From the NCBI GenBank assembly GCA_043228905.1, contig JBHGNT010000020.1, positions 14,508,001 through 14,572,000 on the forward strand: a DNA stretch of 64,000 nucleotides, in the 5' to 3' direction. How positions within the stretch are numbered: the stretch's first letter is position 1; the number at the start of each line of letters is the position of its first letter. A model generated the notes under the pieces. It was not told the DNA's origin. It saw nothing but the letters and a program-made list of their open reading frames with translations, and made no database searches. This document shows, piece after piece, positions 19,901-30,900 of the stretch. This DNA comes from Azolla caroliniana (taxonomy: Eukaryota > Polypodiophyta). The position numbers and the translations under genes were made by a program.

Positions 19901-21045
19901 AACAAAGTATGCAAGCTGAAGAAGGCGTTGTATGGTCTAAAGCAAGCACCAAGAGCTTAGAACAAGAGGATAGACAGCTTCTTACGATCAATCGACTTTA
20001 AGCAATGTGCTTCGAATGCAAGTATGTATGTCAAAATGAAGGACGGGAAACAAGTCATCATCATCATTTACGTGGATGACCTAGTTCTTACTAGTGACCA
20101 TGAAAAGTGCATTGGCCAAACACAAGAGTGTTTGAAAACTGAGTTTGAAATGACAGACTTGGGGATTCTACACTACTTCCTTGGAATTGATGTTTGGCAA
20201 ACTTCAGTTGGCATCTTCATGTCACAAAGAAAGTATGCAACAGAGATCTTGAAGACCTTTGGGATGATGGACAGCAAGTCGAAGTCAACTCCAATGGAGT
20301 CAAACTACAAACTATCCCAAGAAGACCCATCACCAATGGTTGACATAAGGAAGTATAGACAACTAGTAGGAAGTCTAATTTTCCTATGCAACACTAGGCC
20401 GGATATTTGTTTTGCAATTAGTGTGGTGAGTCGATTCAGCAACAAGCCGAAGGAGACTCATTGGAAAGCTGCTCTTCATGTATGTACATTGTGGGTACTT
20501 TAAATTACGGAATCTTCTACAAGCCAACAATTGACGAACTTAGTGGGTATTGCGACTCCGATTGGGCTGGAGATAGTGATTCCAGAAAATCAGTTTCTGG
20601 ATATTGTTTTTCAATAGGTTCTGGAGTTGTTTCATGGAGTAGTAAAAAACAACCAACAGTGGCATTATCTTCAACGGAGGCAGAATACAAAGCAGCATGC
20701 ATAGCGGCATGCGAGGTAGTTTGGCTAAGAAGAATCCTTACGGATGTGGCATTTCCAATAAGGACGGGAACGGTATTAAGGTGTGACAATCAGAGTTGCA
20801 TGGCCATTGCCAAGAACCCTGTATTTCATGCACGTACTAAACACATAGAGATTCAATATCACTATGTGCGGGAGCTAATAAATGATGAGATTGTGGAGCT
20901 TGAGTATTGTCTGACATCAAAAAATGTTGTGGATATCTTCACAAAGGCACTTGGAGCAGAACAGTTACAACACTACCTTCGACGACTAGGAGTTGGCCCA
21001 ATTCCAAGTGAACTCAATGGGTTGATCATTGAGGGGGCGTGTTAG
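16961..21045 (+). pseudogene. Ty1/copia gag-pol polyprotein, broken
   Basis: In order: Gag (PPPLFDGKLDGTNYTLWKFK), CCHC knuckle CFYCDKKGHTIKDC near 17727, protease WILDSGASQHMT near 17919, integrase zinc domain (H at 18309, CNACMMRK), integrase core (LLVDDFSRKMWVYF, HSDQGGEF, NGVVER), RT (GTKWVWKVKYK, YVDDL near 20072) and RNase H (SSTEAEYKAA, CDNQSCMAIAKNP). In-frame stops lie at about 17120, 17563, 18655, 18805 and 19958, and frame changes at about 17183, 19105, 19575 and 20480. Most stops fit C-to-T (or complementary G-to-A) changes of Arg, Gln or Trp codons. Family knowledge places the product in cytoplasmic particles; this copy is dead. Confidence 0.92.
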
Positions 21046-21243
21046 ATATAATCAATGATCAGCCCCAAGTTGTAAATCTATCCCCATATGTGCTCTTAAA
21101 GTGCACATTTTGTGATAGCGCCCCAAATGAGGAGTGACTAGTGTGCAACTCGACCATATGGGTCGATAAGGTGTTAATCTAGGAAACCGTAGATGTGTAG
21201 GACACAATGTATTTAGGAACGAGAGAAATAGGTAATAGGATTG

Positions 21244-21704
21244 TATTATAGATCTAGGTACTAAAGTAAGCTTAACATAAGGATAAAGAAATGAAAGATA
21301 GAAAGGAGAAAGAGAAAGAAGGGTGCCGATCCACCCGACCACCCCCGAGCGAAGGGATTGAGACGGACTCGAGCCTCGATCGGCGTCCCATACCACCGCC
21401 GTGGCGTCGAGTCGTACCTGGTGCTGGCGCGCTTGCTACAAGAGTTGACCCACCACACGAGTAGAGTCTCGATGTAGTCAAAAGATGATCAAATGAGGGT
21501 AGTTAGGCCTCTTATTTATAGCGATACCCAAGGCCCCGAGGCAAGTTCACACTTGACCTAATGGGTTGTCTCAATCCCGAGGATTAAAAGTAATCCTCCC
21601 CTTCTTTACACTCTCGTTTAACCCTCACACTTATCCACGTGTATAGAATACTACGGTAAATTCTCAACACGGGATATTAATATTATATGGTCATGCCCGT
21701 AACA
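21244..21704 (-). repeat. 3' LTR of the nested gypsy element
   Basis: 461 bp, preceded in element orientation by the purine tract AAAGAGGGGGAGTA (complement of 21705-21718). Confidence 0.9.
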
Positions 21705-24057
21705 TACTCCCCCTCTTTAAAACATTGCACTCTTGCAATGGAAAGTTAGGGAAATTAGTTCTGAGAGTATTTTCGCGTTCCCATGTGGCATCTTTTATTG
21801 ATTTATCCATCCATTTTATTTTAAATTCTCGGATTTCTTTAGTACGTAATTTTTTTGTTTTAACATTGAGAATTCTTTCTGGTACATGTGGTTTAGAAGA
21901 TAATTCTTCAGAAGTAACCAGAGTTTCAGTCGTAACTGTATTGTCGCCAGAACCTAGAAGTTCTTTTAGACGACTCACATGAAAGACTGGATGAATTCCG
22001 ACACCATCGGGAAGAGCGAGACGATAGGCTGATGACCCAATGCGTTTGAGGATTGTAAAAGGTCCACAAAACCGTGGGGCTAACTTAGCGCACTTACCCG
22101 TAGACAGTGTCTTAGAATTGTGAGGTACACGTAAAAATACCTTCTGTCCAGGGTTGAATACACGAGGTTGCCTATGATGATCGGCATAAAAACACGCTCT
22201 ATCTTGAGCTGTTTTTATATTATCTCGTGCAATATGCAACATATCTTGCATATCCCGAAGAAAGTTTTGCGTACTTCGCAACTCATCATGATGTATATTA
22301 ACATCAATCGGGGCTCGTGGCTGAAAACCATACATCAACATAAAAGGACTATATCCCGTCGACGTATGCTTGGAGCTGTTATAAGCAAACTCCAAAATTG
22401 GGAGATAACGTTCCCATTTTGTTGGTTTTGCACCAACATATGCTCGAAGCATGTCCTCAATAATTTGATTTACTCGTTCTGTCTGTCCATTGGATTGAGG
22501 ATGATCCGTGGAGCTCATGCTCAACGTAGTTTCTAACTTCTTAAAGACTTGTGTCCAGAAGTCACTAGTAAACTTTGGATCTCGATCACTCACGATATCC
22601 ATCGGTAACCCATAAAAACGAAACAATTCGTCAACGAATTGGTAAGCCAATTCAGGAGCTGTTACCGTGGTTTTAGTAGCAATAAATCTGGCCATTTTAG
22701 TTAGTCGATCAACGACAACCCAAATGGCATCATGACCTTTTTGGGTGCGAGGAAGGCTAACAATAAAATCCATGGATATACTTTCCCACTTATTATTGGG
22801 AATGTCCAAGGGATGTAGAAGTCCTGTGGCTTTAAGTCGCTCGGCTTTGTTAACCTGACACTGGTGACATTTAGTCACATAGCTATGTATGTCAGGACGC
22901 ATCTTAGGCCAATAAAATTGAGTGGAGATGAGAACGAGTGTACGATGTATTCCAGGGTGCCCTACTGAGGGTGCATCATGGCATTCAAAAAGAATCCTCT
23001 TTTTGACCTCGGGTAAATCTGGAACACAAACCTTCCCATTACGGTAGAGCAAACCGTTAGCAATGTGGAAGTATTCCTTCGAGGATGTGGTGGTGTCTGT
23101 TCCAGACTCAACTCTTGCCCAGTATTTTGCGAAATAACTGTCATCAGGATACTTTCCTCGAAGGTGATCATAAAGATCTGATGATATTGCAGTGAAGCTA
23201 AGCATGTTAACTTCACGGATGCGACTTAGTGCATCAGCGACAGTGTTCATGGAACCTTTACGATATCGTATGGAAAAATCAAAGTCCTGGATGAGATCAG
23301 CCCATCGTGCCTTACGACCTTTCAGGTCTTGTTGGTCACAAAAATATTTCAAGGACTCGTGGTCCGTAGTTACCACAAAGTGATTTCCATAAAGATAATG
23401 GCGCCATGTTTTGAGCGCATGTATAACTGCAAATAATTCCTTTTCTTGAACGGTATACCGACATTGAGCAAAATCAAGTTTCTTACTCTCGAATGCTATT
23501 GGTTTACCATCTTGATACAAGACAGCACCTATAGCATAATCGCTTGCATCGGTTTCAACCGCAAAAGGTTTTGAAGGATCAGGTAAAAGAAGTGAAGGAG
23601 CCTTGCAAACCAGGTCCTTGAGTTCCTTAAAGGCAAGGTCTAGTGTAGCATTCCACACAATAGGTTTTGTAGACTTACGCATTTGACCTTTTAAAAGATC
23701 AGTAAACGGCGTCGTCAATTGGGAGTAATTACGAAGAGACTTTCGCAAAAACCCCACAAAACCAAGGAATGATCGAACTTCTCGAATATTCCGAAGAGTG
23801 GGCCAAAGCTTGATTTTCTCAATGCGAGAAGGATCAATTTCAACTCCTCGTTCGGTTATGAGATGTCCTAGATAAGTAATTGATTTCTTGAAGAACTCAC
23901 ATTTTGAGATCTTCGCATAAAACTGTTTGTCACGCAATGTTTGTAAAACAAAGCGGACATGTCTAGCATGTTCTTGTAATGTACGGCTATAAACTAAAAT
24001 ATCATCCAAGAAAATAACGACAAATTTTCCAAGTTGTTCTCGGAAAATGTCATTCAT
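21691..24057 (-). CDS. pol: Truncated gypsy pol: partial RT, RNase H, integrase, chromodomain-like tail
   Basis: 788 codons, from the first Met after the deletion junction to a stop inside the 3' LTR. It starts just before the RT catalytic motif (FLDDILVYS at residues about 16-24), so the RT fingers are absent. RNase H follows (ETDASDYAIGAVL, VTTDHESLKYF), then the integrase zinc domain (ECHDAPSVGHPG, CHQCQ), core (MDFIVSLP, VSDRDPKFTSDFW) and a C-terminal region resembling a chromodomain (KIKWMDKSIKDATWE). The frame is open throughout, which is notable for an element that cannot reverse-transcribe itself. Predicted products are inferred only. Confidence 0.85.
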   Translation of the reverse strand: MNDIFREQLGKFVVIFLDDILVYSRTLQEHARHVRFVLQTLRDKQFYAKISKCEFFKKSITYLGHLITERGVEIDPSRIEKIKLWPTLRNIREVRSFLGFVGFLRKSLRNYSQLTTPFTDLLKGQMRKSTKPIVWNATLDLAFKELKDLVCKAPSLLLPDPSKPFAVETDASDYAIGAVLYQDGKPIAFESKKLDFAQCRYTVQEKELFAVIHALKTWRHYLYGNHFVVTTDHESLKYFCDQQDLKGRKARWADLIQDFDFSIRYRKGSMNTVADALSRIREVNMLSFTAISSDLYDHLRGKYPDDSYFAKYWARVESGTDTTTSSKEYFHIANGLLYRNGKVCVPDLPEVKKRILFECHDAPSVGHPGIHRTLVLISTQFYWPKMRPDIHSYVTKCHQCQVNKAERLKATGLLHPLDIPNNKWESISMDFIVSLPRTQKGHDAIWVVVDRLTKMARFIATKTTVTAPELAYQFVDELFRFYGLPMDIVSDRDPKFTSDFWTQVFKKLETTLSMSSTDHPQSNGQTERVNQIIEDMLRAYVGAKPTKWERYLPILEFAYNSSKHTSTGYSPFMLMYGFQPRAPIDVNIHHDELRSTQNFLRDMQDMLHIARDNIKTAQDRACFYADHHRQPRVFNPGQKVFLRVPHNSKTLSTGKCAKLAPRFCGPFTILKRIGSSAYRLALPDGVGIHPVFHVSRLKELLGSGDNTVTTETLVTSEELSSKPHVPERILNVKTKKLRTKEIREFKIKWMDKSIKDATWERENTLRTNFPNFPLQECNVLKRGSMLRA

Positions 24058-24066
24058 TTCTTGTTG

Positions 24067-24182
24067 AAAAGTAATCCTCCCCTTCTTTACACTCTCGTTT
24101 AACCCTCACACTTATCCACGTGTATAGAATACTACGGTAAATTCTCACCACGAGATATTAATATTATATGGTCATGCCCGTA
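24067..24182 (-). repeat. Internal 116-bp LTR fragment at a deletion junction
   Basis: The piece matches 21586-21701, the first 120 bases or so of the LTR in element orientation, same orientation as the LTRs. It joins the gag start to mid-RT. Confidence 0.9.
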
Positions 24183-24376
24183 GTCTCACGTTGTAGACTA
24201 ATGACACGTGCCTCAAGAGCACTCTGAGATTGCCGAAGTTCGGTCATCTGTTGAGCGGTGAAACTAAGGTATTGGGTTATTTGTGCCAAATACATCTCAG
24301 TGGACATTTGTCCAGGAGGATTCCCTTGAGTTCCTTCCGCTTGAGCGGATGACATCGGGTCGTTAATTTGAGCCAT
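24183..24376 (-). pseudogene. Gag N-terminal remnant of the nested gypsy element
   Basis: ATG at 24376 begins about 65 codons (MAQINDPMSSAQAEGTQG, then a Gln-rich helix FTAQQMTELRQSQSALEARV). The frame runs into the LTR fragment and stops. Capsid and zinc-knuckle parts are missing. Confidence 0.7.
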
Positions 24377-26064
24377 TAAAGATTATTTCTGGAAAAGAAA
24401 TAGGATAAGGTCAGAGATATAGTCATAACATCATGTCGTGATGTAAACATATCATGGGCGAGCATTAATCGATATCATTATCTCACGTCAATACCCCTCT
24501 AGACGTATGAGATGAGGTTCAAGATCAGGTTACTATGGTAACACAAAGGTGTTTTAAAAACCATGGGGGTGACAAATAAATGTCTTTCCCTGATCTCTAT
24601 ATCGATTTTTTTATGGTGGCTCCCCGAGGCTCAACCATGTATGTTCGCGTCATGAATAGTTTATACACGAAAAAAATGTTAACAATAAACTATGTTTCGG
24701 TGCCCACATAAGTGGTTTCGGCTCTTTAAGTCCTATTACGAGGACCCCGAGGTGCACTTAGACCTTAAGTCTAAACATGTGTTATAGTCATATGTATCAA
24801 GGATGTTGTATGGTCTTGGTCATATTTGAACTCGAGACCTTGAGAACAAATACATTAAACACTTGAGCCAACCAAGTAAGTTGCTCTTCTCGAATGCTTA
24901 ATGTTTGATGCGTATAAGAGATATGCGAGGCAATTGATCATATATGTTTTTTTAAAAGAACATATATGTCAAGGGTCCTTATTTCGCCCTCATTTACCAA
25001 AACTATGTTGGTACGTTACCTAACCTCAAGTCTCGTAATTACGATGGCATACGCCAAAGTGCAACCTAATGGTGAAGCCAAATGAGCCCTTGTTTCGTAG
25101 TAGGCTCACGTGGGCCATCACATGGTCACGTCATTACGAATGCCTCTCGTAAGAACGAGCTCATGGTGGCATCGTATCCATGTAACGAGGGAGGGATGTT
25201 GGATACGTGCGTCATTGGAGCGACCTCACTTGAAGTGGGTCAAGCCCTACGTACTCAACATCATTATGGCTATTGGCGTTTCTTTACGTAACGAAATCGA
25301 GGTCATCAACGGGGTTATCAACAATAAAAAATTGTTGAAAAAGGGATGGTGACAACACCATTCTCACAAAAATGTGAGGACGGCCACCAACATCCTTTTC
25401 CCGACAAGGACAACTTTCGATATAATCACGTAATAACGAATATACACATATGTTTACTTATCACATATATACGATCAAATACGTATATATGTGACCACAT
25501 ATGCCTATATTAAACATATCGTTATATTAAATAGCCACAAATGATGTGATCGAGATACGTAATCGAGGTATATACCTCTACGCACACGAAACATCCACAA
25601 ATAAGAGATCATCGTAATACGCAATGGAGGTATTGACCTCTTATGCATACGAGACCAAACGCATATCGTTTACAACAAATCAAGGTATTAAACTCATACG
25701 CAAACGTAACATATGTTCGTGAACGTAATACGTAATTGAGGTATTAACCTCGTACGCATACGACACTCATCACATATTATTAATATGTCAAACGAGGTAT
25801 TGACCTCGTGCACATATGTAAACGTTTTAGATAATCAATTAAAGACCACTACAACATCATTGACTTAATGAAAAAAATTACATATAAACTAAACACATGA
25901 TTAGATGGGAGAAGAGAGAATAGAAAGAAAAATTATGGAAAGAGTTACCGAAGTTCTTTGTTGATCGTTGTCTGGATCAAGGCCAACCGCACAACGATCG
26001 ATCAGCATCAATCAAAAGACAAATGAAAAACAAAGAAACATTAGTACAAAAATCTGATACCAAA
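24377..26064 (-). other. Gypsy 5' leader with repeated palindromic units
   Basis: No long ORF in element orientation. At about 25560-25820 a motif of the form GAGGTATTRACCTC recurs five times (near 25564, 25624, 25683, 25738, 25793), each followed by ACGCATACG-like sequence, spaced about 55-60 bp. The primer-binding site TGGTATCAGA is at 26062-26053. Confidence 0.6.
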
Positions 26065-26525
26065 TATTATAGATCTAAGTACTAATGTAAGCTTAACATA
26101 AGGATAAAGAAATGAAAGATAGAAAGGAGAAAGAGAAAGAAGGGTGCCGATCCACCCGACCACCCCCGAGTGAAGGGATCGAGACGGACTCGAGCCTCGA
26201 TCGGCGTCCCATACCACCGTCGTGGCGTCGAGTCGTACCTGGTGCTGGCGCGCTCGCTACAAGAGTTGACCCACCACACGAGCAGAGTCTCGATGTAGTC
26301 AAAAGATGATCAAATGAGGGTAGCTAGGCCTCTTATTTATAGCGATACCCAAGGCCCCCAGGCAAGTTCACACTTGACCTAATGGGTTGTCTCAATCCCG
26401 AGGATTAAAAGTAATCCTCCCCTTCTTTACACTCTCGTTTAACCCTCACACTTATCCATGTGTATAGAATACTACGGTAAATTCTCACCACGGGATATTA
26501 ATATTATATGGTCATGCCCGTAACA
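26065..26525 (-). repeat. 5' LTR of the nested gypsy element
   Basis: 461 bp, with TSD GATTG to its right and the primer-binding site to its left. Confidence 0.9.
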
Positions 26526-26969
26526 GATTGGCTAATCAAGTCAACTAGAATATTTTGTGGGCAAGTTACGATGTACTTAGTCTTGAAGTATGCGGCGTTG
26601 ACTTCAAGATAAGTACTATCTAGCACTAGCCTGTACCTAGGGAGTTGGTCATATTAAATGACAAGTCAGTTGACAGAAAAGGAATATCTCCACTACTATC
26701 AACCGACTTGCACATTTAATGTTATACTTAGACCAAACATAGAAAGCAATCTACTTTCTTTTCACAGTTGTTGGCTTGATTATCAATCCCCACTAATTTT
26801 GTAGTGAGATGGTCCATATCCTATCTAAGCTCTAAGGTGTGTGCATGGGAAAAACTACCATTGTGAGCTACTCTCATATGTAATAGAAGTTTTGTTTTCA
26901 TATATCCCATCTCTGTAGTTGTAACTCTATATAGCTATCTAATCGATTCTCAATATTTCTAACAAATGT

Positions 26970-27990
26970 TTGTGTGTCAAAAGTATTATGTCAAGGTGGG
27001 TATCGACACATAATCTAACCAAAACCATTATTGAGGGAGAGGAGAATAGTAGGGTTCCAGTCTCACATAATATGTCAAGATGGGTATCTCCAAATAATCT
27101 AAACAAAACCATTAATGAGTGAGAGGAGAATAGTAAGCTTTGTCCTAGTCTCAAGCAAGTGGATAGCAAACCATGTCAAAATTTATTGTGAATGTGTGCG
27201 TCATCTCAAAAACTACAATGCTATGGGGTTTCCTCGTTGATCGATTGAAAAATACGGTCCTACAAATCATTTACCATACCTCGTGAGTCATGACTCAAAG
27301 TGGAAGGAGGTTAAAGATGTTTGCACTTTGTTGCTATAACTTATAGGATATAGGGGCATGCTAACTTCCTGTCCAATGCTAATCTATTGTTAAGGTGTGA
27401 AGCTATTATGTTCTTTGAATTGTGAACATCTATTTTATCATTCCTTTAATATTGAAATTAAGATATCGATCTCTATAATTGAGAATTTCTATCCAATTAA
27501 GTGTTATAACTCAATCGTTGGTTCCTATCCAATGTTAGATTTACTTGCAACATAATGGAGCACTGTAGTTTCTATCTAACTAATTATTTTAGTTGCTACC
27601 TAAGAAATTCTTTTAATTCAATCCATTTGGTTGTTATATCTACCTACGCAATTTAAATTTTAGTTTAATTTCTATGATCATCCTTCTTTTTCCTCTACGG
27701 TTTGTTGGTGGAAAAGCTAAGCTATTCAATCAGTGCACGTATCTAAATTGATATAACGTAAAAAGTAAAGTATCTTTTTGAGCGTTTATTCACTTAGTTT
27801 TATATTAGAAACAATATTTTTATTCATGAAAATACATGGTAAAAAATAAAGTATCTTTTTGTGCATTTATGTATGTACTTAGTTTTTATTTACAATATTA
27901 CATGCTTGACCATGGTTGAAAGAAAGAACATTATTATATCAAGCAAATTGCTAGATACAGCTAAGTTTTGGTACTTCTCCACATTTTTCT
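26970..27990. other. Intergenic with a two-copy tandem repeat
   Basis: Two imperfect copies of about 82 bp (TATGTCAAG-GTGGGTATC...GAGAGGAGAATAGTA) lie at about 26988-27068 and 27070-27150. The rest is AT-rich and forms the 3' flank of the RLK gene ending at 27991. Confidence 0.55.
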
Positions 27991-30900
27991 TCATCGAACT
28001 TGCAAATTTGAATATATTAATGACATTTCATTAGTGGTCATTGGCATGGATTCGTAATTTGATTCCATTCTTATGGCCTCCCCTAGGTCATTACAAACAC
28101 TATCCATTGTAGGTCTCTTTATTCCTTCAAATTCGACACATGCCATGGCGATCTCTGCCACTTTCCATACAGAAGACACATTATACTCATTTTCAAATCG
28201 TTTATCCACAACATTTTCTATCATTCCTCTGTCGTATGAAGGTTTTACCTGTGTAGCAACAAAAAATTTATAAGTTTACTGAAACTTTAATATTTAATAA
28301 GACATAAAAATGTCTCAAGTGGTTTGTTATCATACCCAGTCTATGATGTGCATATCTTCAGTTTTTGTTTCTGGATCTTTAAGAATGGGTCGTTGTCCAC
28401 ATAAAGCTTCAAGGAGAACCACCCCAAAACTATATACGTCAACTTTTTCTGTCAATTGTAATTTGGATGCATACCTATGTCATAAAAAAACTTTTGAAGA
28501 TAAACATAAATTGACTATGATCGAGGAAGTATGACTAAGATAATAAAGAGGTAGGTTATTAATGGTGTTAAAAAACAACTAGTTATCACAATCATGAACT
28601 CAAATCTTACTCGGGATCTATGTATCCTGGAGTACCAACAAGCCTTGTTGTTGGATTATCACCATTACTGGATGTAAGTTTTGATATTCCAAAATCAGAC
28701 ACCTTCCCTTCTAGATTCCTGGATAATAAAATATTACTACTCTTCACATCTCTATGAATTATATTGCATCCGTAGTGTAGATATGCAAGGCCTACACACA
28801 TAAAAAAAAATTATTTCAACATAAATTATTTTCATAATTTATATGTTAATAAAAAAAATTTGTTACCTTGTGCTGCATCAGATAAAATTTGTAATCTCTC
28901 ACGCCATCTCAAAGTTTCTGATGCATTTCTTCCTTTTAAATTGGGAACAAAAATATATTATTAGATGGAAAAGAACCTTTAATTAAGTGTTTTTTATGTA
29001 GACTAGGTCTTTTTAGTCTTATGTGTATAGAAAACTATTCCAGTTTTTACCATATATTAGAAATCTAGTGCATTGAAGGACATTCTAATGCCACCATGAA
29101 TCTAATACATTATGAGAGATTTTAATAAAGTAGTCATCATTTTTAAAATCTTACTTGAAAGCGCATCATGCAATGAGCCATTTGACATAAATTCATAAAC
29201 CAGCACCAATGATTTCTCTATGGAATAACCCACAAATCCGACAAGGTTCCTATGATGAACACGAGATAGGAGAGTGACCTGGGATTCAAGAAGGAAAAGA
29301 TAATTTCACAAAAATGTGAAGGTAACACATGTTAACACACATACAATAAAAATAACTTAAAACTATTTGAAATTTACAATAATTAAATAATTAATGATTG
29401 CAACAAATCATACATTGATAATGCATAGGCTTTTCGGATATCCCTAAATTTAAGCCACTAGAAGATGTTATTTTAGATAAGAATATCGTAACGTTTAATA
29501 TGTAATCTTATACATACTTGCATTAATGCAACATTCCACAATATTAAGGATATCCCTAAACTTAAGCCACTAGAAGATGTTATTTTAGCTAAAAATATCG
29601 TAACGTTTAATATGTAATCTTTTACATACTTGCATTAATGCAACATTCCACAATATCAATAATATCCTCGAGCGTTAAACATGATAACCCCCGTGTGATC
29701 GCAATGTGGCTATTATGCATGATAGCCAAATGGCAGCCATATGTGAATTCAACATTACTATATACAATAATACATATACATTATTTTCATTGTTTAACCA
29801 TTTGGTTTCAATGCCAATTTTCGAGACATTCTTGTAAATATTGTCCTCTTGTTCATAATACAAACTCCTTTCCTAGCTCATCTTACTCACTTTTCTTCTT
29901 CCTTTCCTTGTTTATGGCTCTTGATAATTTAAAGTAAAATACTTGTGTGTCTTATCATAGTTAATGTGGCTAACAACTAAATTTGTAGCACTAGATAAAT
30001 AAAATTAATGATTCTTGAGAACATGCAACAATTGAAGGCTAAGATGCAACAACATAAGTTATCTCATGAATTCAATCTCCTCGTGAGAATAGACTAGGAA
30101 TCAATTACAATTTCAAGGATATTGTTTAATCGAGTGCACCACTAATTCATTTAAAGAGTTAAGCCATGATCTCATATCCTCCATTTAACTCGGCAAATTT
30201 GTTTTTGCCTAATGAGATTAATCAACATCTTGGATATAATCTATCTTAGAATGCTTCAACCAAACATGGTCATATGAATAAGGTATAATATGTTCCAAAA
30301 AAATTGTTCTTTTAAAGCTATCCCGAGTAGTTTCCTACCTACAAGTTGGTTTTGGGTAAACTTCATCAAAATACATTGGTTTCTTCCTTCGAGGATTTGG
30401 GATTGAAGTAGGGACCTAGTTGATGGGGTTTGCTTGTTAATTACGTATTTTGATCTATTAATCACCATGCCCATGATGTTCTTGAGAGAGATTGAGTGTG
30501 GAATCCTTTGAGGACATCACACATCTAAATTGCTTCTAGATGGACTAATGTCCCAACAAGGGGAAAATGGTAATTGTTCATGTAGGTTAAGTGTTTTCTC
30601 AAAATTGATGATCTCCGAGGAGCTAAAAAATCCTCTTGGTGGCAAAATTCATTAGGAATTATCTTCTTTGTATTCTTTTCTTAGGCCATTTAAGTTATTG
30701 TAGGGAAAATCTCATCTAGGATATTTGATACCATAAGCTTTTGGCCAAAACCTTTAATTTGACAACCCTATTATAACTAGGAAAGAAAACAAGATCCTAA
30801 ATGCATAACATGCAAGAAACATTTTGTTGGAATTTGACAAAACGAAGTAAACACATATAAATGAAAAGAAATCAAATACCTCGTTGAGAAATTCTTGTGG

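Larger units (their letters stand above)
21239..26530 (-). mobile_element. Nested Ty3/gypsy element, internally deleted
   Basis: TSD GATTG (21239-21243 and 26526-26530). LTRs of 461 bp at 21244-21704 and 26065-26525 read TGTTACGGGC...CTATAATA on the minus strand, so they end in TA rather than CA. Internal order on the minus strand: primer-binding site TGGTATCAGA (26062-26053), a 1.7-kb leader, the first 65 codons or so of gag (24376-24183), a 116-bp LTR piece (24182-24067), RT from mid-palm onward, RNase H, integrase, chromodomain-like end. Most of gag, all of protease and the N-terminal RT are missing. LTRs differ at about 11 positions. Confidence 0.92.
21040..26964 (+). repeat. 3' LTR of the copia element, split by a nested insertion
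   Basis: 21040-21243 and 26531-26964 together rebuild a 638-bp LTR matching 16205-16843. GAGGGGGCG just upstream serves as polypurine tract. The gypsy element with TSD GATTG lies between the halves. Confidence 0.92.
16200..26969 (+). mobile_element. Full-length Ty1/copia element carrying a nested gypsy insertion
   Basis: TSD AATGT (16200-16204 and 26965-26969), 5' LTR 16205-16843, tRNA-iMet-type primer-binding site, gag-pol 16961-21045, 3' LTR 21040-26964 interrupted by a Ty3/gypsy element. The LTRs differ at about 14 of 638 positions. Coding capacity is lost through several stops and frameshifts. A decayed inverted LTR of the same family is at about 42700-43010. Confidence 0.93.
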
